Below, in pieces: positions 17,869 through 27,049 of a DNA stretch of 64,000 nt. The translations under genes and the position numbers were made by a program. Each line of letters opens with the position of its first letter. Position 1 is the stretch's first letter. Below the pieces are notes generated by a model, which searched no databases, was not told the DNA's origin, and saw nothing but the letters and a program-made list of their open reading frames with translations. The stretch lies in NCBI RefSeq assembly GCF_025947365.1, contig NZ_CP110012.1, positions 744,001 to 808,000 on the forward strand, written 5' to 3'. The DNA is from Flavobacterium sp. N502540 (lineage in GTDB: Bacteria > Bacteroidota > Bacteroidia > Flavobacteriales > Flavobacteriaceae).

Positions 17869-18201
17869 ATGAACATTGAAAACACAAAAGCACAGATGCG
17901 CAAAGGTGTTCTTGAGTTTTGCATCTTATCTGTATTAAAAGAAAAAGATGCTTATACATCAGAAATATTAGACACTTTAAAAAACGCAAAATTACTAGTT
18001 GTTGAGGGAACAGTTTATCCACTTTTGACTAGGCTGAAAAACGACGGTTTGCTTAATTATCGATGGGAAGAATCTACCTCAGGACCACCAAGGAAATATT
18101 ATGGATTAACCGAAATAGGACAGACATTTTTAAACGAACTTAGCGGTACCTGGACAGAATTGTCTGACGCCGTAAAACTAATCACCAATCAAAATCAATA
18201 A
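17869..18201 (+). CDS. PadR family transcriptional regulator
   Basis: The 110-residue protein has the PadR winged helix-turn-helix: MRKGVLEFCILSVLKEKDAY, SEILDTLKNAKLLVVEGTVY, PLLTRLKNDGLLNYRWEES and GPPRKYYGLTEIG. PadR proteins usually repress the adjacent gene. The pspC gene begins 3 bases after the stop, and two GIN-domain genes follow, so this is the first gene and probable autoregulator of a four-gene envelope operon. Confidence 0.95.
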   Translation: MNIENTKAQMRKGVLEFCILSVLKEKDAYTSEILDTLKNAKLLVVEGTVYPLLTRLKNDGLLNYRWEESTSGPPRKYYGLTEIGQTFLNELSGTWTELSDAVKLITNQNQ

Positions 18202-18204
18202 GTC

Positions 18205-19938
18205 ATGAACAAAACAGTAAATATTAACTTAGGCGGTATGGTTTTTCACATCGATGAAGATGCATATCTAAAACTGACACGCTATTTTGACGCCATAAAA
18301 CGATCTCTTACCAACTCGTCCGGACAGGATGAAATCATCAAAGATATCGAAATGCGTATCTCAGAATTATTAATTGAGAAACAAAAAAGCGATAAACATG
18401 TTGTGGGACTGAAAGATGTTGATGAGGTGATTACCGTTATGGGGCAGCCTGAAGACTATATTCTGGAAGATGAAGAAAAAACAAATCAGTCTTTTAATGA
18501 TTACGGAACAAGAAAACACAAAAAATTATACCGTGACAAAGAAAAAGGAATGATTGGTGGTGTAGCTACCGGTTTAGGGCATTATTTTGGAATTGACGCT
18601 GTTTGGATCAAAATTATCTTCTTAATATTTGTTTTCGCAGGTTTCGGAACCGGAATCTTAGCTTACTTCGTTCTTTGGATCGTTACTCCTGAAGCGATTA
18701 CCACTTCGGAGAAACTGGAAATGACAGGTGAACCGGTAACGATTTCGAACATTGAGAAAAAAGTTCGTGAAGAAATTGAAAACTTATCTGATAAATTTAA
18801 AAATGCAGATTATGACGCAATGGGAAACCAGGTAAAGTCGGGAGCTGAGAGAATAAGTAGTTCATTTGGAGACTTTATCATGACGGTTTTTAAAATATTC
18901 GCTAAATTCTTAGGAGTCATTTTAATCATATCCGGAATCAGTACTTTGATTATGCTGTTAATAGGAGTTTTTACTTTAGGAACTAATGTTTTTGTTGATT
19001 TTCCATGGCAAAACTTTGTAGATGCCGGAAACTTTACAGATTATCCGCTTTGGTCATTTGGTTTATTAATGTTCTTTGCTGTTGGAATTCCATTTTTCTT
19101 TTTGACACTTTTAGGTTTCAAACTGTTATCTCCAAACCTGAAGTCTATTGGAAATATTACCAAGTATACCTTGTTAGCCATTTGGATTATTGCGGTTGCT
19201 ATCGCGATCAGCATCGGAATCAAACAAGCGACAGAACTTTCATACGACAACAAAATGGTCGAGAAAAAATCAATCAACATTACTCCAAAAGATACTCTTT
19301 TCGTAAAATTCAGATACAATGATTATTATGCCAAAGATCTGGATCACCATAGCGATTTTGAATTTGTACAAGACTCTGCCAACAATCAGTTAATCTATTC
19401 TAATGATGTTCGCTTACATGTTTTGCATACAGATGAAGCAGCTCCTTACATTCAAATTGAAAAAACAGCCAGAGGAAACTCGTTTATCAATGCGAAACAA
19501 AGAGCAGAAAAAATCAACTACAAGTTTCAACTTAATGGAAACCATTTGATTTTAGACAATTATTTCCTGACAGATGTAAAAAACAAATTTAGAGGACAGG
19601 AAGTTGATGTATATTTGTATTTACCTGAAGGACAGTTATTCAAGCCGGATTCATCAATACAAGACTATGACGATTCTGACAACGATTTTTTCAACCTGCA
19701 TTTTAGTGGTAACTACAATTATAAAGTAGCAGGATCAAGAGTTAAATGTTTGAACTGCCCGGCGGAAGAAAACGAATATGGAGATGAGTATGATGACACG
19801 ACTGAAGAAAGTGTTATGGAGAACGATACCGTAGACGAAGTTTCTATTAAAGTTAATGGAAAAGAAATTTTAAACGGCAAGAAAACCAACGGAAGATTAA
19901 CCACTGATAAAAACGGAGTTATAATCAAAATTAACTAA
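18205..19938 (+). CDS. PspC domain membrane protein
   Basis: The product is 577 residues. The N-terminal about 100 are cytoplasmic and charged (DEIIKDIEMRISELLIEKQK). The PspC domain follows (about 110-175): KLYRDKEKGMIGGVATGLGH then YFGIDAVWIKIIFLIFVFAG. Three more membrane helices lie at about 230-265, 280-310 and 318-338. The C-terminal about 230 residues are a predicted extracytoplasmic, acidic beta domain. PspC proteins sense or act in envelope stress in other bacteria. In Flavobacteria, padR-pspC-GIN clusters are frequent but poorly characterised. It is coupled to padR (3 bases) and to the next GIN gene (3 bases). Confidence 0.92.
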   Translation: MNKTVNINLGGMVFHIDEDAYLKLTRYFDAIKRSLTNSSGQDEIIKDIEMRISELLIEKQKSDKHVVGLKDVDEVITVMGQPEDYILEDEEKTNQSFNDYGTRKHKKLYRDKEKGMIGGVATGLGHYFGIDAVWIKIIFLIFVFAGFGTGILAYFVLWIVTPEAITTSEKLEMTGEPVTISNIEKKVREEIENLSDKFKNADYDAMGNQVKSGAERISSSFGDFIMTVFKIFAKFLGVILIISGISTLIMLLIGVFTLGTNVFVDFPWQNFVDAGNFTDYPLWSFGLLMFFAVGIPFFFLTLLGFKLLSPNLKSIGNITKYTLLAIWIIAVAIAISIGIKQATELSYDNKMVEKKSINITPKDTLFVKFRYNDYYAKDLDHHSDFEFVQDSANNQLIYSNDVRLHVLHTDEAAPYIQIEKTARGNSFINAKQRAEKINYKFQLNGNHLILDNYFLTDVKNKFRGQEVDVYLYLPEGQLFKPDSSIQDYDDSDNDFFNLHFSGNYNYKVAGSRVKCLNCPAEENEYGDEYDDTTEESVMENDTVDEVSIKVNGKEILNGKKTNGRLTTDKNGVIIKIN

Positions 19939-19941
19939 GCC

Positions 19942-20676
19942 ATGATAAAAATAATCATTCACATTACAAAATTCATTATTGCAACTGTTACTGCACTACT
20001 GTTCGCCTCTTGTAACTTTAATGTAAATACGATTAAAGGAAGTGGTAATGTCACTACTGAAAAGAGAACCGTACAAGGCAATTTTACAAAAGTAGCTGTG
20101 AGCAATGCAATTGATCTGGTGATCATCCAATCTGATTCTACCGAGATAGTTGTGGAAGCAGATGACAACATTCAAAAGGAAATCACAACAAAGGTCGAGA
20201 ATGGAACGCTATACATCAAATGCAAATACAATAGTTTTCAAGATCTTGCCTCTAAAAAAGTAACTGTAAAAATGCCGGTTATTGATAAACTAGAAGCTTC
20301 AACTGCAGCAACTATTATGGGGAAAGATTTAATTCAGGGTCAGGATATTGATCTCGAAGCTTCAAGCGCTGCCACTATTTTTGTGAATATAGAATCGGAT
20401 AACATTACTTGTGATTCAGACAGTGGAAGTTCTATTGGTATGGAAGGAAAAGCGTTAAAAATTCAGGCAGCAGCTTCAAGTGGCGGCAGTGTTAATGCTC
20501 ATAAACTATTAGCCAATGAAATTCATGCTGAAGCTTCAAGCGGAGGGAGCGTAAACGTTCATCCAATTGTGAGTCTGAAAGCATCAGCCAGCAGTGGTGG
20601 AAGCATCAATTATAACGTTACTCCCAAAACAATTGAAAAAACTTCAAGTTCAGGGGGAACCATTAGCCAGGGATAA
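19942..20676 (+). CDS. GIN (DUF2807) domain lipoprotein
   Basis: The 244-residue product has a lipoprotein signal (LLFASC, Cys about 24). The putative auto-transporter adhesin head GIN fold (DUF2807) follows: GSGNVTTEKRTVQGNFTKVA, then repeated small-residue turns (EASSAATIFVNI, AASSGGSVNAHKL, EASSGGSVNVHP, ASSGGSINYNV) at about 135-240. These Ser-Ser-Gly-Gly-Ser turns are the rungs of a beta-solenoid. It is probably surface or periplasmic and coupled to pspC. Function is unknown; the adhesin name comes from the Pfam description. Confidence 0.9.
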   Translation: MIKIIIHITKFIIATVTALLFASCNFNVNTIKGSGNVTTEKRTVQGNFTKVAVSNAIDLVIIQSDSTEIVVEADDNIQKEITTKVENGTLYIKCKYNSFQDLASKKVTVKMPVIDKLEASTAATIMGKDLIQGQDIDLEASSAATIFVNIESDNITCDSDSGSSIGMEGKALKIQAAASSGGSVNAHKLLANEIHAEASSGGSVNVHPIVSLKASASSGGSINYNVTPKTIEKTSSSGGTISQG

Positions 20677-20697
20677 ACCTTTATCTGTTAAAATATA

Positions 20698-20738
20698 GAA
20701 AAATCATTCATCAAAAGTGGATGATTTTTTTATATTTG
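20698..20738 (+). promoter_or_regulatory. hairpin overlapping a -7 element before the second GIN gene
   Basis: AAAAATCAT and ATGATTTTTT form an imperfect hairpin with a T-run (20698-20730). It is followed directly by TATATTTG (20731-20738), which fits TAnnTTTG, 23 bases before the ATG at 20761. It may end the pspC transcript and start a new one. Confidence 0.45.
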
Positions 20739-20760
20739 TCCAAATCAAATCTTAGAATTA

Positions 20761-21630
20761 ATGAAAAAGAATACAGCCCTTCTTCTATTATTATTGGTTA
20801 CGACCTTAACTTTTGCCCAGCGAAGAGAAAAAATAAAAGGATCTAAAATTGTAACCACTTCGGTAAAAGAAGTTGGTGAATTTGATGGCGTTGAAGCGGA
20901 TGACAATCTGGAAGTTTACCTGGAACGAGGAGAAAAAAACGAAATTAGAATTGAAGCCGATGACAACCTGCATGACATCATTGGAACGGATTTAAGAGAA
21001 AAAGTACTTCGTCTCTATACTGCCAAAGAAAGTACGATCTTCAAAAAATTGGTTGTTCATGTTATCTATACCGGTTCATTAAAAACCGTAATTGCCAAAA
21101 ATGAGGCTGTAGTCTATGCTATTCAGGAGCTTAAATTAGACGATATCACTTTTCATAGCTTCGATTATTCTAAATTACTGCTCAACGTAAATTCAAAAAA
21201 ATTCAGTTTGTTTGCAGATGACAGATCCAAAACCGAACTAAACTTAAAATCAGAAGATGCTTCCTTACAGCTAAGTAAAAACGCTTCGATTAAAACATTA
21301 GTTTCTGCCGTAAAATTCAAATGTGATTTGTACCAAAAAACAACTGCCGCTATTGAAGGTATTGCCGAAAAAGCAACAATCCGTTTAGACAATAACTCTG
21401 TTTTTACAGGAATAAAATTCACTTTAAAAGAGGCTAACGTTACCACTGAAGGCTCTTCTGTCGCTACTATTTTAGCGGAGAACAATTTAGCAATCGCAGC
21501 CGGAGATAAGTCAGAGATCTCACTGTTTGGAAGTCCAAAAATCGAACTTACCCGTTTTAGCGAAGAAGCAAAACTCATCAAGAAACCAAGTCCTGAAAAA
21601 GCTAAAACAACTACGCCGTTGCAGGGATAG
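20761..21630 (+). CDS. secreted GIN (DUF2807) domain protein
   Basis: The 289-residue protein has a cleavable signal peptide (MKKNTALLLLLLVTTLTFA, then Q). A DUF2807 domain follows, with the paired motif FDGVEADDNLEVYLERGEKN and IRIEADDNLHDIIGTDLREK at about 38-85, and a beta-solenoid-like remainder. It is a paralogue of the preceding lipoprotein but lacks the lipobox. The final codons (21612-21630) form the start of a repeat unit that recurs three more times downstream, so the C-terminus TTPLQG is inside the repeat. Confidence 0.88.
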   Translation: MKKNTALLLLLLVTTLTFAQRREKIKGSKIVTTSVKEVGEFDGVEADDNLEVYLERGEKNEIRIEADDNLHDIIGTDLREKVLRLYTAKESTIFKKLVVHVIYTGSLKTVIAKNEAVVYAIQELKLDDITFHSFDYSKLLLNVNSKKFSLFADDRSKTELNLKSEDASLQLSKNASIKTLVSAVKFKCDLYQKTTAAIEGIAEKATIRLDNNSVFTGIKFTLKEANVTTEGSSVATILAENNLAIAAGDKSEISLFGSPKIELTRFSEEAKLIKKPSPEKAKTTTPLQG

Positions 21631-21826
21631 AGTTTGTATGGTTTGAAAAAGTTTCAGGTTTCAGGTTTCAGGTTTCAAGTTTCAAGTTTCAAGTTTCAGG
21701 TTTCAGGTTGGAATGAGGGGAATTGATAAAGCGATAATGAACACCTAACCTAATCTCGCAGAAACGCAAAGACGCAAAGTTTTTATTTTTTAAAATATAT
21801 CGGGCTGATGAACTGATAAACAAAAC

Positions 21827-21860
21827 AAAAAGTCCATTCGCAAAAACGAATGGACTTTTT
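21827..21860. terminator. terminator hairpin, repeat unit 1
   Basis: A perfect 14-bp stem (AAAAAGTCCATTCG and complement) with a 6-base loop, U-tract in both orientations. Confidence 0.75.
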
Positions 21861-22081
21861 CTATTTTAAGAGTTCCAACAACTTGAAACTCCTCTTACGC
21901 CGTTGCAGGGGTAGAGTTTGTATGGTTTGAAAAAGTTTCAGGTTTCAGGTTTCAAGTTTCAAGTTTCAGGTTGGAATGAGGGGAACTGATAAAGCGATAA
22001 TGAACACCTAACCTAATCTCGCAAAGACGCAAAGTTTTTACTTTTTAAAATATATCGGGCTGATGAACTGATAAACAAAAC

Positions 22082-22115
22082 AAAAAGTCCATTCGCAAAA
22101 ACGAATGGACTTTTT
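22082..22115. terminator. terminator hairpin, repeat unit 2
   Basis: Identical hairpin to that of unit 1. Confidence 0.75.
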
Positions 22116-22379
22116 CTATTTTAAGAGTTCCAACAACTTGAAACTTGAAACTTTCAGACTTGAAACTCCTCTTACGCCGTTGCAGGGATAGAGTTTGTAT
22201 GGTTTGAAAAAGTTTCAGGTTTCAGGTTTCAGGTTTCAAGTTTCAAGTTTCAGCTTTCAAGTTTCAGGTTGGAATGAGGAAAATTGATAAAGCGATAATG
22301 AACACCTAACCTAATCTCGCAAAGACGCAAAGTTTTTACTTTTTAAAATATATCGGGCTGATGAACTGATAAACAAAAC

Positions 22380-22413
22380 AAAAAGTCCATTCGCAAAAAC
22401 GAATGGACTTTTT
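22380..22413. terminator. terminator hairpin, repeat unit 3
   Basis: Identical hairpin to that of unit 1. Confidence 0.75.
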
Positions 22414-22642
22414 CTATTTTAAGAGTTCCAACAACTTGAAACTTGAAACTTTCAGACTTGAAACTCCTCATACGCCGTTGCAGGGATAGAGTTTGTATGG
22501 TTTGAAAAAGTTTCAGGTTTCAAGTTTCAGGTTGGAATGAGGGGAACTGATAAAGCGATAATGAACACCTAACCTAATCTCGCAAAGACGCAAAGTTTTT
22601 ACTTTTTAAAATATATCGGGCTGATGAACTGATAAACAAAAC

Positions 22643-22676
22643 AAAAAGTCCATTCGCAAAAACGAATGGACTTTTT
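22643..22676. terminator. terminator hairpin, repeat unit 4; also downstream of trxB
   Basis: Identical hairpin to that of unit 1. It is the copy nearest the trxB stop (22809) and can end the minus-strand trxB transcript. Confidence 0.75.
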
Positions 22677-22808
22677 CTATTTTAAGAGTTCCAACAACTT
22701 GAAACTTGAAACTTTCAGACTTGAAACTCTCCTTTGTTCCTTTGCACCTTTGCGCCTTTGCATTTGCAACTTAGAACCTCAGAGCCTTAGCTCCTTAGAA
22801 CCTTCTCC

Positions 22809-23756
22809 CTACTCTTTCGCAGCAAGATATCTCTCCGCATCCAGAGCAGCCATACATCCTGTACCTGCAGCAGTAATGGCCTGACGGTATACGTGATCGG
22901 CAGCATCTCCGGCTACGAAAACACCTTCTACATTTGTTTTAGAAGTTCCCGGAACATTTACAATATAACCGGTTTCATCAAGTGTGATATAATCTGCAAA
23001 AATATCTGTATTTGGTTTGTGACCAATGGCTACGAAAAATCCGGTTGCCGGAATGTCGAAAATTTCACCAGTCGTTTTGTTTTTTGCTTTGATAGCGTGC
23101 ACCACATTATCATCACCTAAAACTTCAACGGTATCGTGGTTCATTAAAATTTCGATATTTTCAGTTTTACGAACACGCTCTTCCATAATTTTTGAAGCCC
23201 TGAATTTCTCACTTCTAACCAACATCGTTACTTTTTTACAAAGTTTAGAAAGGTAATGTGCTTCTTCACAAGCTGAATCTCCAGCCCCTACAATAACCAC
23301 TTCCTGATTACGGTAGAAGAATCCATCACAAACAGCACAAGCAGAAACTCCTCCACCCATTTGTAAATAATGCTGCTCTGAAGGCAATCCTAAATATTTT
23401 GCCGAAGCTCCTGTAGAAATAATAACAGTTTCACAGTGTAATTCGATCGTATCGTTAATCCAAACTTTATGAATATCTCCCGAAAAATCAACTTTGGTAG
23501 CCCATCCATCACGAATATCAGCACCAAAACGTTTTGCTTGTTCTTGTAATTGAATCATCATTTCCGGCCCGGTAACTCCGTCCACATAACCCGGGAAATT
23601 TTCTACTTCATTAGTTGTAGTCAATTGACCCCCTGGCTGCATTCCCTGATATAAAACCGGATTCATATTTGCTCTGGCAGCATAAATAGCAGCAGTGTAA
23701 CCCGCCGGACCTGAACCAATAATAAGACATTTAATTTTTTCGATTGTATCTGACAT
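22809..23756 (-). CDS. trxB: thioredoxin-disulfide reductase
   Basis: The 315-residue flavoprotein reduces thioredoxin with NADPH in the cytoplasm. It has the FAD-binding GSGPAG (14-19), the redox-active CAVC followed by DG (140-145), the NADPH site GAGDSA (about 157-162) and the C-terminal FAD motif GVFVAGDAAD. Length and motif order match bacterial TrxB. It is a single gene with its own -7 element at 23786-23793 and a short leader. The Val in CAVCDG in place of the usual Thr is a common natural variant. Confidence 0.97.
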   Translation of the reverse strand: MSDTIEKIKCLIIGSGPAGYTAAIYAARANMNPVLYQGMQPGGQLTTTNEVENFPGYVDGVTGPEMMIQLQEQAKRFGADIRDGWATKVDFSGDIHKVWINDTIELHCETVIISTGASAKYLGLPSEQHYLQMGGGVSACAVCDGFFYRNQEVVIVGAGDSACEEAHYLSKLCKKVTMLVRSEKFRASKIMEERVRKTENIEILMNHDTVEVLGDDNVVHAIKAKNKTTGEIFDIPATGFFVAIGHKPNTDIFADYITLDETGYIVNVPGTSKTNVEGVFVAGDAADHVYRQAITAAGTGCMAALDAERYLAAKE

Positions 23757-23785
23757 AATATGATTGTATTATTAATTAATGGTCA

Positions 23786-23793
23786 CAAAAATA
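23786..23793 (-). promoter_or_regulatory. trxB -7 element TATTTTTG
   Basis: On the minus strand TATTTTTG fits TAnnTTTG and lies 29 bases upstream of the trxB ATG (23756). Confidence 0.5.
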
Positions 23794-24082
23794 AGTTTTT
23801 ATTGTTGGAAAACGGAACAGATTAAATCAGTTTTAACTATTTCTCAATAGAGGTTTTAACCTCTGAAGGTAAATTAAAAACAGAAACGGAATACTCCTGC
23901 TTTAAAAAGCCAGCTTCTAATTACAAAAGGCTTTATCCTTTTGACTATATTTGACCATTAATAGTGCTCATTTTCAAAAACTTAACCAATCCATTTCAAC
24001 ACCATAACAAACATCAAACCAATCTATTCTATCTTAAATCCTCATAAAATGTACCGTTAATACGAAATTATACTTTCAGGAT
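23794..24082. other. divergent promoter region between trxB and the esterase gene
   Basis: It contains a 7-bp hairpin (23849-23855 with 23858-23864) and a plus-strand TATATTTG (23946-23953), a candidate -7 element for the gene at 24083, giving a long leader of about 125 bases. Nothing else was recognised. Confidence 0.4.
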
Positions 24083-25972
24083 ATGGAAACAAAAGAAAAA
24101 CTAATATGTCTGGTGCTGTTTATTTTTCAACTGATGCAGGCACAATCTTCGAAATCAGAAGAGATACGTTTTCTGGATTTCACTCCTGTTATTGACGGAA
24201 AGCTGGACGACAAACTAATAAATCTTAAGAAAAAGGAATTCAAACATTTCTTTCCCTTCGATAATCCTGCAGTCACGCCCACTAAAATAAATTATCTGTT
24301 GGGATATACCGCAACACATCTTTATTTATATATTGAAGCTAAAACAGATAGTATTACTTATCGCGATAGAGGATTTATCAATGGTGACGGCTTTAAATTA
24401 CTTCTGGCAAAACGTCAAAATGATTCACTTACAGACGAATACTATGACATTGCTTTCTCCCCTTCTAAAGACAAAAAATACTGGGCCCGAAAACGAATCT
24501 GGGACTACAACCGAAACCAGAACCATGGTAAAAAACTAAGTCGTGAAACCCGATATGAAGAAATCTCTTATAAGGGTAAATGCGGTTTTGAGGTATTATT
24601 GGCATGGAAAGACGTATACCCTTATCATCCCTGGTTTTCTAAACAATTAGGATATAATCTGTATTTCGCAAAAGCCATACAAAACAACGCTGCAAATGGC
24701 TACTCGGTTGTTAAGGATGAAGGAATCTGGGATGAAGAAATTCCGAAAAGGAATTTCATGCCAATCGCTTTTGAAAAACCTAAAAAAGTAAATCAATCCA
24801 TTATAACAGCTCAACTGGCCAAAAGAAATATTCAGGCTGATGAACCTCTGCAATTAAACCTAATAACAATAGCAAAAACAGCTCTGAATAAAACCATTGA
24901 CGTTACTATCCAAAATGATTCTTCTAAAATATTTCCTGATAAAAAAATAAAGGTCAGTTTTAAAAACAAACTGCAGCATAAATTAGTACCCTTTGACTCT
25001 CACAATCTAAAACCGGGTAATTATAATTTTCTCATTCGCTCAGCCTCTGATACCATTGCACAATACGATTTTGTCATTTTCCCTAAGTTTAGCTTCGACA
25101 GCATTCGTTCACAAATTACCAGAAATCCATACCATTTACACCAAGGCACTGTAAATACCCTGTTGTTTAAAACAAACGAAGTCCAACAGCATTTCAACAA
25201 TTTGAAATCTTACGAAAACGGAAAAAATGTATGGAAAGAATATCTCCAATTTGAAACGGAATTGAATTCCTTTTTAAAAGGCAGTGATCCTTACCTAGGA
25301 ATTTTAAAACCTTATCGAAGAGCCTTCAAATCAAAATACGATACTACTTTTCAGCCCTACACCCTTAAATTACCAGATGACTATAATCCTGCAAAAAAAT
25401 ATCCTCTACTGGTTTTTCTTCATGGCAGCGGACAAGATGAACAGACCGTATTAAACCAGGCCAGAAGCAGCGGTAATTTTATTGAAATTGCCCCATATGC
25501 CAGAGATAGGTATAACTGTTATGATTCTGAAAGTTCGCAAAATGACATTATGGAAGCCATTGAAGATGTGCTGCTATATTTTTCAGGTGATAAAAATAAA
25601 ATTGTTATTGCCGGATTTTCTATGGGAGGTTATGGCGCCTTGCGAACCTACTATCAACATCCTGAATTCTATAAAGGAGTAGCCGTATTTGCAGGCCATC
25701 CCGATTTGGCAAACGAGTGGCTGGGTGCAGGACATCCTAATTTTTTGGAGGATAAATTTCTGGTTCCCTTTTTAAAAACTTCAGTCTTTGTTTATCATGG
25801 AAAAAAAGATGGTGCTTTACCGGTATCGGTCGCAGAAAAATTAATAGAAAAACTAAAATCAAATGGAATTCCTGTTATCGGAAGAATAATCGAAGACAAA
25901 ACCCACGAATATCCTGACGCAGAAACCAATAAAATCTACTTTGAATGGCTGACCAAAATCACAGAAAAGTAG
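24083..25972 (+). CDS. secreted esterase with N-terminal CBM9-like domain
   Basis: The 629-residue protein has a short signal peptide (1-20, ending MQAQ). Residues about 25-230 resemble the family-9 carbohydrate-binding fold (FTPVIDGKLDDKLINLKKKE; FINGDGFKLLLAKRQNDS). A linker beta region follows. The C-terminal alpha/beta-hydrolase (about 430-629) has KYPLLVFLHGSGQDE (oxyanion strand) and the nucleophile GFSMGG. A likely acid lies in GKKDGALPV and the His in EDKTHEYP. This is the layout of PHB-depolymerase/feruloyl-esterase-like enzymes. It may deacylate polysaccharide or another ester; the substrate is unknown. A strong terminator follows. Confidence 0.8.
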   Translation: METKEKLICLVLFIFQLMQAQSSKSEEIRFLDFTPVIDGKLDDKLINLKKKEFKHFFPFDNPAVTPTKINYLLGYTATHLYLYIEAKTDSITYRDRGFINGDGFKLLLAKRQNDSLTDEYYDIAFSPSKDKKYWARKRIWDYNRNQNHGKKLSRETRYEEISYKGKCGFEVLLAWKDVYPYHPWFSKQLGYNLYFAKAIQNNAANGYSVVKDEGIWDEEIPKRNFMPIAFEKPKKVNQSIITAQLAKRNIQADEPLQLNLITIAKTALNKTIDVTIQNDSSKIFPDKKIKVSFKNKLQHKLVPFDSHNLKPGNYNFLIRSASDTIAQYDFVIFPKFSFDSIRSQITRNPYHLHQGTVNTLLFKTNEVQQHFNNLKSYENGKNVWKEYLQFETELNSFLKGSDPYLGILKPYRRAFKSKYDTTFQPYTLKLPDDYNPAKKYPLLVFLHGSGQDEQTVLNQARSSGNFIEIAPYARDRYNCYDSESSQNDIMEAIEDVLLYFSGDKNKIVIAGFSMGGYGALRTYYQHPEFYKGVAVFAGHPDLANEWLGAGHPNFLEDKFLVPFLKTSVFVYHGKKDGALPVSVAEKLIEKLKSNGIPVIGRIIEDKTHEYPDAETNKIYFEWLTKITEK

Positions 25973-25988
25973 TCATTGAGATGTACAT

Positions 25989-26027
25989 AAAATCCGCACA
26001 GTTTAATTTTTAAGCTGTGCGGATTTT
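25989..26027. terminator. bidirectional intrinsic terminator
   Basis: A perfect 13-bp stem (25989-26001 with 26015-26027) starts with AAAA and ends with TTTT, between the convergent genes ending at 25972 (+) and 26040 (-). Confidence 0.85.
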
Positions 26028-26039
26028 AAAATTTTTAAA

Positions 26040-26981
26040 CTAAATCGTTGTTACCTTCGACAAGTCGACTCCAACACCTTTGAGTGCTGCATAAGTTAAT
26101 TTGTCCATCGCCGCTCCGTCAAAACAGATGGTCTGAAGCGTTTTGTAATACCTGTTTGTCAATGCAAATGTCGGACGGAACGAAACATTTCTGAAGACTG
26201 CTCCTTTAAACGAAACTTTATTCAACGCCGCATTAGAAAAGTTCACATCCATAAAAATGTGTCCGTCAAGACAGAGCCCCGATAAATCTGAATATTTAAA
26301 ATCAACCCCATTAAAGATACAATCTATAAAGGTTATTTTTCGAAGATCAGCTCTGGATAGCTTTACGTCAACCAGTTCTGCATCCATAAACTTTACTCCA
26401 CTTAATTCTGAAGCACTGAATTCGGTACGCACGAGAGTCGCCTTGATGAAACTGGCATTGGAAAGGTCAAGTGCTGAAAAAATACAATCTGTCAGATTCG
26501 CTCCGGTAAAATTAGCTTCACGCACATCACTACCCTTAAAAACACTGCCGGTTAGATCGGCATTCGAAAAGTCACTGTCGCGTAAATCACTTCCAACAAA
26601 TTTTCTATTGACCAGACTAACTCCCGCTAAGTCTGTTTTTGCTAGGGCACTGCCGCTAAAATTTATCAATAATGGCCGCTCCGGTCTGTCAGAAGCATCC
26701 GCTTCTTTAGGTTCTTTTTGTTCCTGCACGTTAGTACCATTAATTGCCTTAGAAATTGGCGTTCTTTCAGAAGATTGAAGATTTTCTGAAAAATAATTAA
26801 GATCTACGTTTAAAATTTCTGCAAGTCGGTCTAAAGTAGCAATATCCGGAAGGGATTCTCCTCGTTCCCATTTCCCTACTGCCTGCGGACTGATAAATAA
26901 AAGTTGAGCAAGTTGCGCCTGAGACATGTTTTGCTCTTTTCGTGCTTTGGCAATCTTGTTGCCGATTTTGTTAGCTTTCAT
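26040..26981 (-). CDS. XRE-type regulator fused to pentapeptide repeats
   Basis: The 313-residue protein has an N-terminal Cro/C1 helix-turn-helix (about 6-62; KARKEQNMSQAQLAQLLFIS then PQAVGKWERGESLPDIATLD). A polar linker spans about 65-105. About 33 pentapeptide units follow (about 108-275; DLRDSDFSNADLTGSVFKGS, ANFTGANLTDCIF), a right-handed quadrilateral beta-helix. Such repeats mimic DNA shape in gyrase-protecting proteins, but here the fusion suggests a regulator with a beta-helix effector or dimerisation domain. It is monocistronic. The upstream region carries direct repeats that could be its own operators. Confidence 0.9.
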   Translation of the reverse strand: MKANKIGNKIAKARKEQNMSQAQLAQLLFISPQAVGKWERGESLPDIATLDRLAEILNVDLNYFSENLQSSERTPISKAINGTNVQEQKEPKEADASDRPERPLLINFSGSALAKTDLAGVSLVNRKFVGSDLRDSDFSNADLTGSVFKGSDVREANFTGANLTDCIFSALDLSNASFIKATLVRTEFSASELSGVKFMDAELVDVKLSRADLRKITFIDCIFNGVDFKYSDLSGLCLDGHIFMDVNFSNAALNKVSFKGAVFRNVSFRPTFALTNRYYKTLQTICFDGAAMDKLTYAALKGVGVDLSKVTTI

Positions 26982-27004
26982 AAATTCTATCTTTTGTGAT
27001 ACCG

Positions 27005-27012
27005 CAAAATTA
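27005..27012 (-). promoter_or_regulatory. candidate -7 element TAATTTTG for the XRE gene
   Basis: On the minus strand TAATTTTG fits TAnnTTTG, 24 bases upstream of the ATG at 26981. Confidence 0.45.
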
Positions 27013-27049
27013 GTTTGACCTATTCTCTGAAGCCTTAAAAATACCGCTC

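Larger units (their letters stand above)
21612..22729. repeat. four tandem intergenic repeats of about 285 bp
   Basis: Units begin at 21612, 21896, 22173 and 22471 with TACGCCGTTGCAGGG. Unit lengths are about 284, 277, 298 and 259. Each has a variable run of 7-bp TTTCARG heptads, the segment GATAAAGCGATAATGAACAC, a 'cgcaaagacgcaaag' word, a 14-bp-stem terminator and a closing CTTGAAAC stretch complementary to the heptads. The first unit starts inside the 3' end of the upstream GIN gene, which shows that the unit originated there and was then duplicated. No coding function is seen. Confidence 0.85.

Noticed and set aside
22666..22884. 72-codon frame overlapping the trxB 3' end
   Set aside because: It translates repeat and 'cctttgcgcc' low-complexity DNA, and ends inside trxB on the other strand.
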